DNA of 64,000 bases, from contig NZ_CP032099.1 in NCBI RefSeq assembly GCF_003544835.1, positions 1,240,001 to 1,304,000 of the forward strand. Direction: 5' to 3'. Shown here piece after piece: positions 7,511 to 16,263 of the stretch. Position 1 is the stretch's first letter. Each line of letters opens with the position of its first letter. The DNA is from Aliarcobacter skirrowii CCUG 10374 (GTDB lineage: Bacteria; Campylobacterota; Campylobacteria; Campylobacterales; Arcobacteraceae). The notes beneath the pieces are model-generated. The model saw only the letters and a list, made by a program, of their open reading frames with translations, made no database searches and had not been told where the DNA came from. Made by a program: the position numbers and the translations under genes.

Positions 7511-7535
7511 CATATAAATGTTTAGGAAAACTATT

Positions 7536-7775
7536 ATGAACAAAAGCAAAACTTACAATAGCCAAAAAAAGTATCTTTTAGAGAGATTCAAAAGAAATCG
7601 AAAAGATTTTTTAAACCTTGAAAAAGATATTTACAAAGAGTTTCACAACTTATCACTAAACGAAGTTTTAGAACTAAAATCACAACTTAGCAGATTGAGC
7701 TTTCAAGTTAAATATTGCGCAAAAAAACTTGAGCAACATTTTAAAATATTTATAGACTTAGAAAAAAGAGCTTGA
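7536..7775 (+). CDS. Small helical hypothetical protein
   Basis: 79 residues from ATG at 7536, chosen because TAGGAAA lies 7 bases ahead; an ATG at 7518 would add six residues but has no ribosome-binding site. The product is lysine-rich and almost wholly helical (KKYLLERFKRNRKDFLNLEK, then ELKSQLSRLSF), without a membrane segment or known motif. It is the first gene of the rightward unit and ends 1 bp before the next start. A plasmid maintenance or regulatory role is possible but not shown. Confidence 0.55.
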   Translation: MNKSKTYNSQKKYLLERFKRNRKDFLNLEKDIYKEFHNLSLNEVLELKSQLSRLSFQVKYCAKKLEQHFKIFIDLEKRA

Positions 7776-7776
7776 A

Positions 7777-8007
7777 ATGGCTGTAGAGATAAAAATTCAA
7801 CTCAATGATTTTGATTATATTGTGATTAGTGATTGCTTCACAAATGGAATTGACTTTAAAATGTATAGCAAAGCCGAAGATGGAACTATAAGAAAATTTA
7901 CAGATGGTATTTCAGATAGCATGAAAATATCACAAAACAATCTAAACAGCTTTATTGTAGCTCTACAAAAAATCCAACACCTTACAAATCTTGATAAAGG
8001 ACTTTAA
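7777..8007 (+). CDS. Small hypothetical protein
   Basis: 76 residues, start one base after the previous stop, with an AAAAAGAG ribosome-binding site. Sequence suggests a short alpha/beta fold (alternating strands EIKIQLNDFDYIVI, then a C-terminal helix). No family recognised. Its tight spacing with both neighbours shows it belongs to the replication/transfer operon. Confidence 0.5.
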   Translation: MAVEIKIQLNDFDYIVISDCFTNGIDFKMYSKAEDGTIRKFTDGISDSMKISQNNLNSFIVALQKIQHLTNLDKGL

Positions 8008-8008
8008 T

Positions 8009-8200
8009 ATGAATGAAAAATTACTAACTAAAGAAGAGTTAGCTGTGAGGCTAAATATCTCTGCTTATGATGTAGATAAATTAAGAAAAGACAAACAAAT
8101 GCCTTTTACAAAAATAGGAAGAGCATATAGATATGACTTAGAAAAAGTCCTAAATTTTATAAAAACACTATCTTCAACTAATGAAGGAAAAGAGAAATAA
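8009..8200 (+). CDS. Excisionase/MerR-type helix-turn-helix protein
   Basis: 63 residues from ATG at 8009, preceded by AAAGGA; a TTG at 7991 is possible but less well placed. The pattern LLTKEELAVRLNISAYDVDKLR...MPFTKIGRAYRYDLEKVLNFI is the excisionase-family HTH_17 domain: helix-turn-helix, then a small wing with R-Y-D. Such proteins bend DNA in recombination or regulate plasmid genes. No integrase lies nearby in the window, so a regulatory role is at least as likely. Confidence 0.7.
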   Translation: MNEKLLTKEELAVRLNISAYDVDKLRKDKQMPFTKIGRAYRYDLEKVLNFIKTLSSTNEGKEK

Positions 8201-8201
8201 A

Positions 8202-8627
8202 ATGAAACTTTTTGAGAAATATACTGTAAATGGTGATTTTACAAATTATAGTTTAAAAAGTATGCTAAAAGATTTAAATGTTGAGCAAAGTTTAATTAAT
8301 CAAATCATTATAAGATACTCAACAAGCAACCTAACTAAAGAGTTTATAGAACAACTAAAAAAGCTAAAAGAAGATGAAAATCCTATTAACTTAATTTTAC
8401 AGTTTTTTCTGATGGCTGATAAGATGAAACCCATCACTTGCGATAAAAAAACTCTCTCAAAACTTACAGGTCTAACTGAAAGAATGATAGATGAGAAAAG
8501 AAGAGCTAGACAAATTCCTTTTATACAACTATCTGGTGGTTCTGAAACTGGAAGAAAAATTATAGTTTATGATCCAGAAGAAGTATCAAACTATTTATTT
8601 AGAGAAAAAGTAAGAGTTATTGCATAA
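8202..8627 (+). CDS. HTH_17-like DNA-binding protein with N-terminal helical domain
   Basis: 141 residues from ATG at 8202 (AAGGAAAAGAG ahead of it). The N-terminal 70 residues are helical and unrecognised. The C-terminal part, KTLSKLTGLTERMIDEKRRARQIPFIQL...GRKIIVYDPEEVSNYLF, repeats the excisionase-type helix-turn-helix-plus-wing of the preceding gene. Its TAA stop overlaps the ATG of the next gene (TAATG), so translation is coupled to the replication-initiator-like protein. It may regulate that protein or help load it. Confidence 0.6.
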   Translation: MKLFEKYTVNGDFTNYSLKSMLKDLNVEQSLINQIIIRYSTSNLTKEFIEQLKKLKEDENPINLILQFFLMADKMKPITCDKKTLSKLTGLTERMIDEKRRARQIPFIQLSGGSETGRKIIVYDPEEVSNYLFREKVRVIA

Positions 8628-9724
8628 TGAGTCTAAAAATAGTTAAGCCAAAAACACGCCCAGTTCAAATAGAACCTTGGTTTTTTAGATATTTAACAAA
8701 TAATGAAATCAAAGTTGTTTCGGCTATTTTAACTTATGCAGATATGAGAGATAGAAGTAAAAACTCTTTTCCATCAAATCGAACAATTGCATTTTATTGT
8801 GGTTATGATTTGATTGAAAAGGGTAAAACACTTGAAAAATATGAAGCTTTGGAAACAGAAGAAGAGAAAAAGAAATTCAAAGAAAAACTTCTTAAATATG
8901 CAATAAATACAGTTAAAGCTACTAAAAGAGCTTTAATAGAAAAAGGTATTTTAAGAACTATTACAACTGGTAAAGCTGGAAAACAAACTACAGATCATAT
9001 TTTAGATTTAGAGTGGAAAAAAGAGCAATACCTTAAAGAGCATGATGAGTTCTTTAATGAAAAAGAGTTACAAACTGAAGAAGAGCAAAATGATTTAGCA
9101 CTAAATCAACTAGAAGAGTTAGTGCGACTTCAAAAAGAAGGAAATATAAGCAAAGAGAGTCTTGCAAAAAGATTACAACAACTTTCTAGCATGATAAATG
9201 CTGAAAATATAAATGAAGAGATACCAGGTGAAGATGTCGAAAAAGTTGCAAATCATATTATGAATAGCGACAAAGTTCAATCTCAAATTTTCAATGGGAA
9301 AATAGCAAATAAAGAGAGCTACCAAAAATCAATTATAAATCTTATGAAAAAAGGTGAATTTGTAGGTGCTAAAGAACATTATGAAGCTCTTAAAAATAAA
9401 GAAAAAGAAGAGATAGAAGCTCAACTTCACTTTAGTATTGAAGAGCAAGAAAAAACAATTCCATACAAAAAACAGATACTTACATTTAGAGAGCTTGAGA
9501 AAAAAGATGATTTATTCTTTAGCACATATATTTCAGAACATGGACAAATCTATAATTTCTTAGTTACAGATAAACAAATCAAATATTACTTACCAATCAA
9601 ACAATATACAAAAGCTTCTAAAGAGTGGTTAGAAGAGTATCAAAGTAGAGCTTTAGCATTTATGGAAAAACACAAAATCAAAGATAAAGGAGAAGTTATG
9701 AATGTACCAGTCTCCACCTCATAA
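8627..9724 (+). CDS. Replication-initiator-like winged-helix protein
   Basis: 365 residues. The N-terminal 130 residues look like an initiator winged helix (HTH_36/RepA-N-like): RPVQIEPWFFRYLTNNEIKVVSAILTYADM...FPSNRTIAFYCGYD, then a second helix pair with KATKRALIEKGILRTITTGK. The middle is a long glutamate/lysine-rich helix, and the C-terminus is not recognised. Plasmid initiators of this kind bind iterons, and a five-unit array of 21-bp repeats lies at the other end of the element (24290-24394). The start overlaps the previous stop by one base. A role in replication is inferred; a transcriptional regulator is the main alternative. Confidence 0.6.
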   Translation: MSLKIVKPKTRPVQIEPWFFRYLTNNEIKVVSAILTYADMRDRSKNSFPSNRTIAFYCGYDLIEKGKTLEKYEALETEEEKKKFKEKLLKYAINTVKATKRALIEKGILRTITTGKAGKQTTDHILDLEWKKEQYLKEHDEFFNEKELQTEEEQNDLALNQLEELVRLQKEGNISKESLAKRLQQLSSMINAENINEEIPGEDVEKVANHIMNSDKVQSQIFNGKIANKESYQKSIINLMKKGEFVGAKEHYEALKNKEKEEIEAQLHFSIEEQEKTIPYKKQILTFRELEKKDDLFFSTYISEHGQIYNFLVTDKQIKYYLPIKQYTKASKEWLEEYQSRALAFMEKHKIKDKGEVMNVPVSTS

Positions 9725-9751
9725 TAAATAAACTAAAACAAGGAGGAAGTA

Positions 9752-10006
9752 TTGCCAATACAAGAAGATATAAATTATTACATAGAAGAAATTAACAAGC
9801 TAGGCTTTGGAGATAAACTAAATCTTAGTGTTGCAGAAACTTCTAAAATTTTAGGAATAAGCAGAAGTCATTTACACTCTCTTATTCAAAAAAATATAGG
9901 TTTAGATTATTTAGAGTTAGGAAATAAAATTTTATTTCCTAAAAGATCAATTGCAGAATTTTTTGTCAATAAAAAGACTAAATCAAATATAAGGAGAAAA
10001 AATTGA
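9752..10006 (+). CDS. Excisionase-like helix-turn-helix protein
   Basis: 84 residues with a TTG start at 9752 fixed by a strong AAGGAGG site. LSVAETSKILGISRSHLHSLIQKNIGLDYLELGNKILFPKRSIAEFF is an excisionase-type HTH domain, the third of this kind within 2 kb. The C-terminus is basic. The stop overlaps the TTG start of ssb, so the two are coupled. Confidence 0.65.
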   Translation: MPIQEDINYYIEEINKLGFGDKLNLSVAETSKILGISRSHLHSLIQKNIGLDYLELGNKILFPKRSIAEFFVNKKTKSNIRRKN

Positions 10007-10344
10007 ACAAAATTATTTTAATAGGAAATCTTACAAGAGATTTAGAGTTGAAATACTCAAAAGATGGTTTGGCAATTGCCAATAGTTCATTAGCTATAAA
10101 TGAATTTAGAGGAACTGAAAAAGAAAAAACCATTTTTATAGATATTTCATTTTTTGGAAAAACAGCAGAAAATGCAAACAGATACTTACATAAAGGTAGC
10201 CGTATTGCAATTGTTGGAAAATTGGATTTTCAATCTTGGGTTGCTCAAGATGGTACTAATAAAAACAAACATTCAATTATTGTTGAAGATGTTACATATT
10301 TAGACAAAAAAGAGTCTATAGATGAAGGAGAAAACAATGAATAA
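10003..10344 (+). CDS. ssb: Single-stranded DNA-binding protein (element-encoded)
   Basis: 113 residues with the SSB OB-fold: NKIILIGNLTRDLELKYSKDGLAIANSSLAIN, then FIDISFFGKTAENANRYLHKGSRIAIVGKL. It is shorter than chromosomal SSBs and its acidic tail (SIDEGENNE) lacks the usual DIPF ending. The TTG start has AAGGAGAAAA before it. Plasmid and ICE SSBs coat single-stranded DNA arriving during conjugation, which fits its place directly ahead of the type IV secretion genes. Confidence 0.85.
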   Translation: MNKIILIGNLTRDLELKYSKDGLAIANSSLAINEFRGTEKEKTIFIDISFFGKTAENANRYLHKGSRIAIVGKLDFQSWVAQDGTNKNKHSIIVEDVTYLDKKESIDEGENNE

Positions 10345-10612
10345 ATATTTTTTTATTTTTGCATTTTTATTTTTATATATAGCACCAGATTTATATGCGA
10401 ATAGTGCTTTGTTTAGTTCAGTTAACTCAAAAGCAACTGAACTTCAAAATGGATTAAATACACTTGGAATTGTAATTATTACTATAGTTGTAATGATAGC
10501 TTCTATTGGTGCTATTATGGGAACATTTAGCAAATTTACTGCACTAAAAATTATTGCTGGTGGAATAGTTTTTGGAGCAGCTCCAGCTTTGGCGAATTGG
10601 CTATTGTCTTAA
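10337..10612 (+). CDS. virB2: VirB2-type pilin
   Basis: 91 residues from ATG at 10337 (AAGGAG site), overlapping the end of ssb by 8 bases. A cleavable signal (about 1-22, ending near YANS) is followed by two hydrophobic helices (LGIVIITIVVMIASIGAIM and ALKIIAGGIVFGAAPALANW) around a short polar turn, the VirB2/TrbC layout. It would be the main pilus subunit of the conjugation system. Length fits the family. Confidence 0.8.
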   Translation: MNKYFFIFAFLFLYIAPDLYANSALFSSVNSKATELQNGLNTLGIVIITIVVMIASIGAIMGTFSKFTALKIIAGGIVFGAAPALANWLLS

Positions 10613-10613
10613 A

Positions 10614-10886
10614 ATGAAACATGTACTTTATCCAACAGTGGTAAAGCCACAAAGTGTTGGTGGGATTCCTAGAATTGCCCTACTAGTTTTAATTATAGGA
10701 GTTACTCCACTGCTTCCTTTGATGGGGATTTTATTTAATCCTCTTTTTGGAATTTTAATAACTATTTTGTTTTTAGGAATTTTTTGGATTGTGATGAAGA
10801 TTATCTCTATTCAAGATCCAGATTATATATTAATACTAATTTCAAAATTAAAACATTTGAAAGAGAGTCAAAAATATGTTGCTTAA
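10614..10886 (+). CDS. virB3: VirB3-type inner-membrane protein
   Basis: 90 residues from ATG at 10614, one base after the VirB2 stop. Starts YPTVVKPQSVGGIPR, then two adjacent membrane helices (about 20-58) and an amphipathic end with DPDYILIL, as in VirB3/TrbD. The gene overlaps the VirB4 start by 11 bases, and VirB3 and VirB4 proteins act together at the inner membrane. Confidence 0.82.
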   Translation: MKHVLYPTVVKPQSVGGIPRIALLVLIIGVTPLLPLMGILFNPLFGILITILFLGIFWIVMKIISIQDPDYILILISKLKHLKESQKYVA

Positions 10887-13197
10887 ATGGTGGAAACCCT
10901 TACCAAAAGAACAAAAAATCGAAGATATGTTACAAATTGTTGGTGTGTTACCAAACGGTGACAAAGACACACTTATATTAAAAAGTGGTCATTTGGCTGT
11001 TGTTTATGAGATTTTAGGAAAAGATTATACAGGTCTTGATGATAATCAAATTATTCAACTACATAGTATTAGAAATGAAGCTTTTAAACATCTTCCTAGT
11101 AATGTAATTGCAACAATTCATAGTAAAAGAATTAGAGAAACAATTGAAGATAGCTATGCTTTTAGCGATGTAAAAGTTGCTAAAGAGATAAATGAAAAAT
11201 GGAATAAAAAATTTCAACATTCATTTAAAAATAGACATTATCTTGTACTTACAACTACAAATTCAAGCATGATAAATGAACTTGCTCTTTTACATAGCAA
11301 CAAAGAAGACAAAGGCTTTAGAGCAAAATCTATACTAGAAGAGACTAGTAGAGATATAAAAAATAGATTAAGAGAATATAGGGCTATTAGATTACAAGGT
11401 GATTCTTTAATATCATTCATATCAAGTTATTTAAATGGAAAAGAAGTTCATCAAAAATATTCTGATATTTTTGGAAATTTACTTGGTGGTTGTGATTTAG
11501 TTTTTGATAGAGAAAAAAATTATCACTCTTTTGATGGAAATAAACGGATATTTTCAGCTTGGATTGGAATTAAATCTTACGAAGACAATACAACTCAAAA
11601 AATGATTGATGAGCTTATGAAATTTCAATTTGAATTTTCATTATATTGTCAGTTTCAAAACTTAACAAGTGAAAAAGCTCTTTTTATTTTAGATGATAAA
11701 CATAGAACTGCACAAAGCTGGTTAAGATATAGTGAAGATAATGAAATTGAATTTAATGAAATTATTCAAAGAATTCAAAATAAAGAAGTATCTTTAGCTT
11801 TTACTGGTTTTGCAATACAAGTTAAAGCTAAAAGTTTAATAGAATTAGAAGCGAATATTGAAGAGATATCAACTCTTGTTGACTTTTATGGTTTTAGAAC
11901 AATAAGAGAAAAAACAAATATAGAGCCTCTATTTTGGAGTTTGACTGCTGGATTAGAGCATTTAATGGTTAGAAAAAGATATTTAACAAGTGAAAATATT
12001 TCTGATTTGGCAAATTTTTCTACAGTTGGAGAAGGACTGGAGAGATGTTCTTGGGGTAACAATTATGTTACTCAATTTCTTACAAGTTCAAATACAATCT
12101 ACAGATTTTGTTTTCATAATTCAGAAAATGATAAAGCCTTAGGTCATACACTTATTTTTGGAGCATCAAATAGTGGTAAAACTACTTTGATTAATTTCTT
12201 AATGTCTCAAGCTTTAAGATTTGAAAAATTAAGAATAATCTCTTTTGATAGACTTCAAGGTCAAAAAATCTTCACTCTTACGCATGGTGGAACATATACA
12301 ACTTTTTCAGATGATAATGGATTTTTAAATCCTTTCTCTCTTCCAGGTACAAGAGAGAATAAAACATTTTTAAGTAGTTTAATCTCTGATATGGCTGAAC
12401 TTGAAGAGAACAATCACAATATAGATACTGCAATAGATTTAATCTACTCTAGACTTACTAAAGAGAGTGAAAGGAATTTAGACTCTGGAATAACTGCTTT
12501 TGCTCCAATGAGTGATAAAGAAGTTGCTTTGGATAAATTATTACTTCCATTTACAAAAAAAGGAAAATGGGGAAATTATCTAAATGCAAAAAAAGATAGT
12601 TTGGATTTTGAAGCAAGTAGAATTACTACTTTTGATATGGATACTTTAATTTCTGAACCAAAGCTATTAGGAATAATTCTAAACTATATTTTCTATAGAA
12701 TAAAACTACTAGCTCTACCAAAAGATGGCGAAGAACCAAAACCTCATCTTATATTTGCAGATGAGCTACCTAACCTACTAGAGAGCGATATCTTTGCAAA
12801 AAGAGTAAAGGAAACTGTACTAGAGCATAGAAAACTTGATGGAGTTTTTATTGGAGCTTCTCAAACACCACAAGCACTTACAAATCATAGTATTGGAAAA
12901 TCTATTTTAGGAAGTTTTGCAAACTTTATCTTTTATCCAGATCCTTTGGCTGATAGAGATACATTATCAAAAGATTTTCAACTTAATGATAATGAAATAA
13001 ATTGGATTAAAAATTCTGGAGAAAATAGAAAAATACTTTTTAAACGAAACGGTGGTGAGAGTGTTATTTTAAATGTTGATTTAATTACTTTAGAGGAGCA
13101 TCTTAAATGCTTTAACTCTTCTAATACTGAAAAAATTAGATTAGAAAATTTAATTAAAAGTAATCCAAATAATTGGATAAAGGAGTTTTTAAAATGA
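10876..13197 (+). CDS. virB4: VirB4-type conjugation ATPase
   Basis: 773 residues, the usual length. Walker A is GASNSGKTT near residue 430 and Walker B is LIFADELPNLL near 625, followed by the GASQTPQAL motif of VirB4/TraC ATPases. The N-terminal half is the CagE/TrbE/VirB domain that docks to VirB3. It powers pilus assembly and substrate transfer from the cytoplasmic side of the inner membrane. No frameshift or missing motif is seen, so the machine looks intact. Confidence 0.92.
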   Translation: MLLKWWKPLPKEQKIEDMLQIVGVLPNGDKDTLILKSGHLAVVYEILGKDYTGLDDNQIIQLHSIRNEAFKHLPSNVIATIHSKRIRETIEDSYAFSDVKVAKEINEKWNKKFQHSFKNRHYLVLTTTNSSMINELALLHSNKEDKGFRAKSILEETSRDIKNRLREYRAIRLQGDSLISFISSYLNGKEVHQKYSDIFGNLLGGCDLVFDREKNYHSFDGNKRIFSAWIGIKSYEDNTTQKMIDELMKFQFEFSLYCQFQNLTSEKALFILDDKHRTAQSWLRYSEDNEIEFNEIIQRIQNKEVSLAFTGFAIQVKAKSLIELEANIEEISTLVDFYGFRTIREKTNIEPLFWSLTAGLEHLMVRKRYLTSENISDLANFSTVGEGLERCSWGNNYVTQFLTSSNTIYRFCFHNSENDKALGHTLIFGASNSGKTTLINFLMSQALRFEKLRIISFDRLQGQKIFTLTHGGTYTTFSDDNGFLNPFSLPGTRENKTFLSSLISDMAELEENNHNIDTAIDLIYSRLTKESERNLDSGITAFAPMSDKEVALDKLLLPFTKKGKWGNYLNAKKDSLDFEASRITTFDMDTLISEPKLLGIILNYIFYRIKLLALPKDGEEPKPHLIFADELPNLLESDIFAKRVKETVLEHRKLDGVFIGASQTPQALTNHSIGKSILGSFANFIFYPDPLADRDTLSKDFQLNDNEINWIKNSGENRKILFKRNGGESVILNVDLITLEEHLKCFNSSNTEKIRLENLIKSNPNNWIKEFLK

Positions 13198-14075
13198 GAG
13201 CAAAAAAATTTACTACGGTTATAATTATTAGCTTTTATCTAATTCCAAATCTTTTTGGTGCAGCACAAGTTGTGACAGATCCTATCTCTTATACACACTA
13301 CATCGATCAAATAAAAGAATTTCAAAAACAAGTTGAGCTTATGACAAAACAAGTTGAAACTCTAGGTGGGATTAAAACAGCTACTGATGATGTAAAAAGA
13401 CAGATATACACAGTTAAAGAGCAATTTACAGATGCTTTTATGGGACTTATGAACGCTGGTCAAAAACTTGGTGAAGCTGGTGGTAAAGTTGGTGAAACTT
13501 TTAAACAAATTGGTTCATATAAAAAAGACTCTATTACTACAAATTCTGGCGATGGAGGTTTCTTTTATGAAGATATGGCAAAAATGATTGATGGATTTTT
13601 TGAAACAACTGGAACAATGGATGTTGCTAAATTTTTTCATTTAAATGATGAACAACTTAGAAAAAGTTTAAAAAACGACACTCAACAAATGGCCCACTAC
13701 AAAATAGTAGCTGGATATGAATTTTTAGAGGAGAGCTTATCTCATACAAATAAAGTAGTAAATGACATTATGAAAACTGTTTTTAATGACAGTGAACCAT
13801 CTATGATAGAGATGCAAAAAGTTACAAATATGCTTCTATATAACATGATTATAATGCAACAACAATCTATAGCTCTTCAAAATGATTTAGCCTTTGCTAT
13901 GTCACTAGAAAAATATCATGGAGTTAATCATAAAGATTTCCAAAAAAGAATTAATGCTTTAAATGATGAAGATGAAACAAGAAAAGAGAAATATCTAGAA
14001 GATCAAAAAACTAAAATTGATAATGTCAACAAAATTTCAAATGAATATGACATACATTACTTGTTTGGGTATTAA
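13194..14075 (+). CDS. virB5: VirB5/TrbJ-type protein
   Basis: 293 residues from ATG at 13194, chosen over an in-frame start at 13173 because AAAGGAG precedes it and it yields a clean signal peptide (about 1-22, ending LFGAAQ). The mature part opens VVTDPISYTHYIDQIKEFQKQVELMTKQVE, the helical pattern of VirB5/TrbJ proteins, which sit at the pilus tip or in the periplasm. It overlaps VirB4 by 4 bases. Confidence 0.75.
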   Translation: MRAKKFTTVIIISFYLIPNLFGAAQVVTDPISYTHYIDQIKEFQKQVELMTKQVETLGGIKTATDDVKRQIYTVKEQFTDAFMGLMNAGQKLGEAGGKVGETFKQIGSYKKDSITTNSGDGGFFYEDMAKMIDGFFETTGTMDVAKFFHLNDEQLRKSLKNDTQQMAHYKIVAGYEFLEESLSHTNKVVNDIMKTVFNDSEPSMIEMQKVTNMLLYNMIIMQQQSIALQNDLAFAMSLEKYHGVNHKDFQKRINALNDEDETRKEKYLEDQKTKIDNVNKISNEYDIHYLFGY

Positions 14076-14076
14076 G

Positions 14077-15111
14077 ATGTTTCAGCAATTTTATGGACAA
14101 ATAGTAACAACTTTAAATGCTTTTATGGATGATAAATATCAAGCCTTTATAGAAGCATTTAAACCATTAGCTGTAGTTATTTTAACTATATATATAATCA
14201 TTGTTTCGTGGATACTTCTAACTGGAAGAAGTGAAAAAGGAAAAGAGCTGTTTATTACAGTTCTTCTTGCAACTTTTATAATTGGAATTGTTTTTAGTTA
14301 TGGAGTTTATAAAAGTTGGATAATGGACACTATTTTAAATCAAACATTTAAACTACAAGGCTTTTTTTTAACTATGGATGGTAGTTTACCATCTCAAGTT
14401 TTTAATAGTATGGATAAAACTTTTGAATTACTTTTTGGAAAACTTGAAAAACTTGAAGAAGAAGCTGGTTTTTTTAGTGCTAGAGGATGGGCTTTAGCTA
14501 CATGCACTATAGGATTAAAATTAACATATGGAATTTTGTATCTAGTTTTTGCGGTTCTTATAATATTCTCTACATTTGCAATATATGTATTTTTTGTAAT
14601 TGGTGGAATTCCATTATTTTTTGCAATCATGCCACAAACTAGATTTATTTTTTGGGCATGGCTAAGAGCTATTATGAACTATACTCTAATACCAATCTTT
14701 ACAGCTATTGTTATGGCTATAAGCTTAAAATTTTTAAGTGCAGTAGTTAATGATTTAATTGCTATGGATATAGAAAAAAATGGTGTTTGGAATATTGCTG
14801 TTGCAAATGCTTACTTTATTGGAGCATTAGCTATCTTTTTTCATTTGAAAGCACCTGAATTTGCAGCAGCTTTAACTGGTGGACAACCTTCTGGAATTGG
14901 TGGTTTTTTTACAACTGTTGCTGGAATTGGTGCTAGTACTTATGCTGTAAGTAAATTTGGAGTTTCTAAAGGATGGGCAACAGCAAAAGGAGCATATAAC
15001 ACACCTAAAGCAATATCTTCTACATACAATGAAGTTAAAAATGTAGGTGCAAAAGCTGCTGAAACTGCAATCAATGTAAAAAACGCATTTTCTAAATCAA
15101 GAGGAGTTTAA
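14077..15111 (+). CDS. virB6: VirB6/TrbL-type multi-spanning membrane protein
   Basis: 344 residues from ATG at 14077, one base after the VirB5 stop; an upstream in-frame start inside virB5 is unlikely. Five or more membrane helices run between about residues 25 and 255, with the core motif FFVIGGIPLFFAIMPQTRFIFWAWLRAIMNY, typical of TrbL/VirB6 inner-membrane channel proteins. The C-terminal tail is soluble, with alanine-rich helices. Position between virB5 and the small lipoprotein gene agrees with VirB order. Confidence 0.85.
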   Translation: MFQQFYGQIVTTLNAFMDDKYQAFIEAFKPLAVVILTIYIIIVSWILLTGRSEKGKELFITVLLATFIIGIVFSYGVYKSWIMDTILNQTFKLQGFFLTMDGSLPSQVFNSMDKTFELLFGKLEKLEEEAGFFSARGWALATCTIGLKLTYGILYLVFAVLIIFSTFAIYVFFVIGGIPLFFAIMPQTRFIFWAWLRAIMNYTLIPIFTAIVMAISLKFLSAVVNDLIAMDIEKNGVWNIAVANAYFIGALAIFFHLKAPEFAAALTGGQPSGIGGFFTTVAGIGASTYAVSKFGVSKGWATAKGAYNTPKAISSTYNEVKNVGAKAAETAINVKNAFSKSRGV

Positions 15112-15113
15112 AT

Positions 15114-15461
15114 ATGCTTAATGAAAATCCTATTAAATCTCATACAATAAAAATACCTCTTAAATACAAACAAAATGCTAAAAAAATTAATCAAATTGCT
15201 CATAAAGCATATATTGAAGCAAAACTTACTAAGGAGATATTAAATGAGTTAGATAAAGATAGTGAAAACAGTCATATGAAAATATCTTTAAGCTACATAA
15301 CAAAAGAGTATTTCAAGGATATTCAAAAAGATATTCAAAATTTAACTCTAAGAGAATTTGTTATCTGCTCTTTTTATATAGCTGAAAAACTAAATTGGAA
15401 TTTTATCTGTGAAGATGAGAGTTTTTTTACAGATCAATTAAAAATGTTTAATAAAAAATAA
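15114..15461 (+). CDS. Hypothetical protein inside the virB operon
   Basis: 115 residues, mostly helical and lysine-rich, with no signal peptide or membrane segment, so cytoplasmic. GAGGAG precedes the ATG. It is placed between virB6 and the VirB7-like gene with 2 bp and 9 bp gaps. It resembles no VirB protein known to me. It may be a fertility-control, entry-exclusion-related or regulatory protein; nothing in the sequence decides this. Confidence 0.55.
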   Translation: MLNENPIKSHTIKIPLKYKQNAKKINQIAHKAYIEAKLTKEILNELDKDSENSHMKISLSYITKEYFKDIQKDIQNLTLREFVICSFYIAEKLNWNFICEDESFFTDQLKMFNKK

Positions 15462-15470
15462 GGAGAAAAA

Positions 15471-15629
15471 ATGAGAAAAATTATGTTTTATATATTACTT
15501 GCTTTAGTGGTAAATGGTTGTGTTGGAAAAGATAGCAATGGTCTTTTAAAAAGTCCTTGTAGAGAAGCTCCTATACAAAAAAACAATCATTCATTAGATA
15601 CTGAGAAAGAAGATTACTATGGCGGATAA
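15471..15629 (+). CDS. VirB7-like small lipoprotein
   Basis: 52 residues, starting at ATG 15471 after AAGGAGAAAAA. A short hydrophobic signal (IMFYILLALVV) leads to the lipobox VNGC, so the mature protein of about 36 residues would be lipid-anchored. A second cysteine follows in KSPCREAP. Size, lipobox, and the place directly before virB8 match VirB7, which stabilises VirB9 at the outer membrane. Its stop overlaps the virB8 start. Confidence 0.72.
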   Translation: MRKIMFYILLALVVNGCVGKDSNGLLKSPCREAPIQKNNHSLDTEKEDYYGG

Positions 15630-16260
15630 AGAAATTGAACTTATAAGTCCTGTTGCATATAAAGCAGCAATGGTTAATAATGTTCTTCTACAGCGAGTAA
15701 TAGTTGCCTTATTAGGTATTGTATTAATTTTAGGAATAGTGATTATTTCACTATTTCCATTAAAAGATACAAAAGTAAAGGTTGTTGAATTTGTAGATGG
15801 AACTTCTAATTTCGTAAGAGTCATAGAACCAAACCAAAATATTCAATCAGATAGTTTATTGATTAATTACTTTGTTAAAAAATATGTTGTTGATAGAGAA
15901 ACATGGAATAAAGTAGATGAACAAATTCGATATGAATATATAAAGTCTGTATCAAATGAAAAAACTTGGAATGATATGATTGCAATTTTTACTCATTCAA
16001 AATCACCTTATGCAAAAAATGATTTTAAAAGAGCTATAAAAATTTTAAGAGTTAGTGAACTAAGTCATAATATACGACAAGTTGAATTTGAAACAAATGA
16101 TACATATGGGGCTGGTACAACTTCTCAAAAACAGTCAAAAGGTTATTGGGTTGCAACTCTAAAAATGAGTTTTAAAACTAGAGATGTAAATTACGAAGAT
16201 AAAGATTTTAATCCACTTGGATTAATAGTTGAAGAATATTCTATAGCACAAAGGAAGTAA
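15619..16260 (+). CDS. virB8: VirB8-type inner-membrane assembly protein
   Basis: 213 residues. A short cytoplasmic N-terminus is followed by one membrane helix (about 25-46, VIVALLGIVLILGIVIISLF) and a periplasmic domain with NEKTWNDM and the ending GLIVEEYSIAQRK, all VirB8-like. The ATG lies inside the end of the lipoprotein gene (11-base overlap). VirB8 organises the inner-membrane complex and contacts VirB9 and VirB10. Confidence 0.85.
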   Translation: MADKEIELISPVAYKAAMVNNVLLQRVIVALLGIVLILGIVIISLFPLKDTKVKVVEFVDGTSNFVRVIEPNQNIQSDSLLINYFVKKYVVDRETWNKVDEQIRYEYIKSVSNEKTWNDMIAIFTHSKSPYAKNDFKRAIKILRVSELSHNIRQVEFETNDTYGAGTTSQKQSKGYWVATLKMSFKTRDVNYEDKDFNPLGLIVEEYSIAQRK

Positions 16261-16263
16261 AAA

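Larger units (their letters stand above)
7021..7535. other. Non-coding control region between defence module and replication genes
   Basis: About 515 bp without a protein gene. It holds, from left to right: the terminator at 7056-7096, one arm of a long inverted repeat (7125-7154), a small G/C hairpin with AGGGG at 7179-7183 and CCCCT at 7196-7200 followed by T-rich sequence, an octamer pair GATAGTAT/ATACTATC around 7169 and 7254, a leftward small RNA with its terminator (7338-7437), that RNA's promoter (7444-7472), and the second repeat arm (7480-7510). This density of structure in a plasmid-like element suggests replication or copy-number control. Confidence 0.6.
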
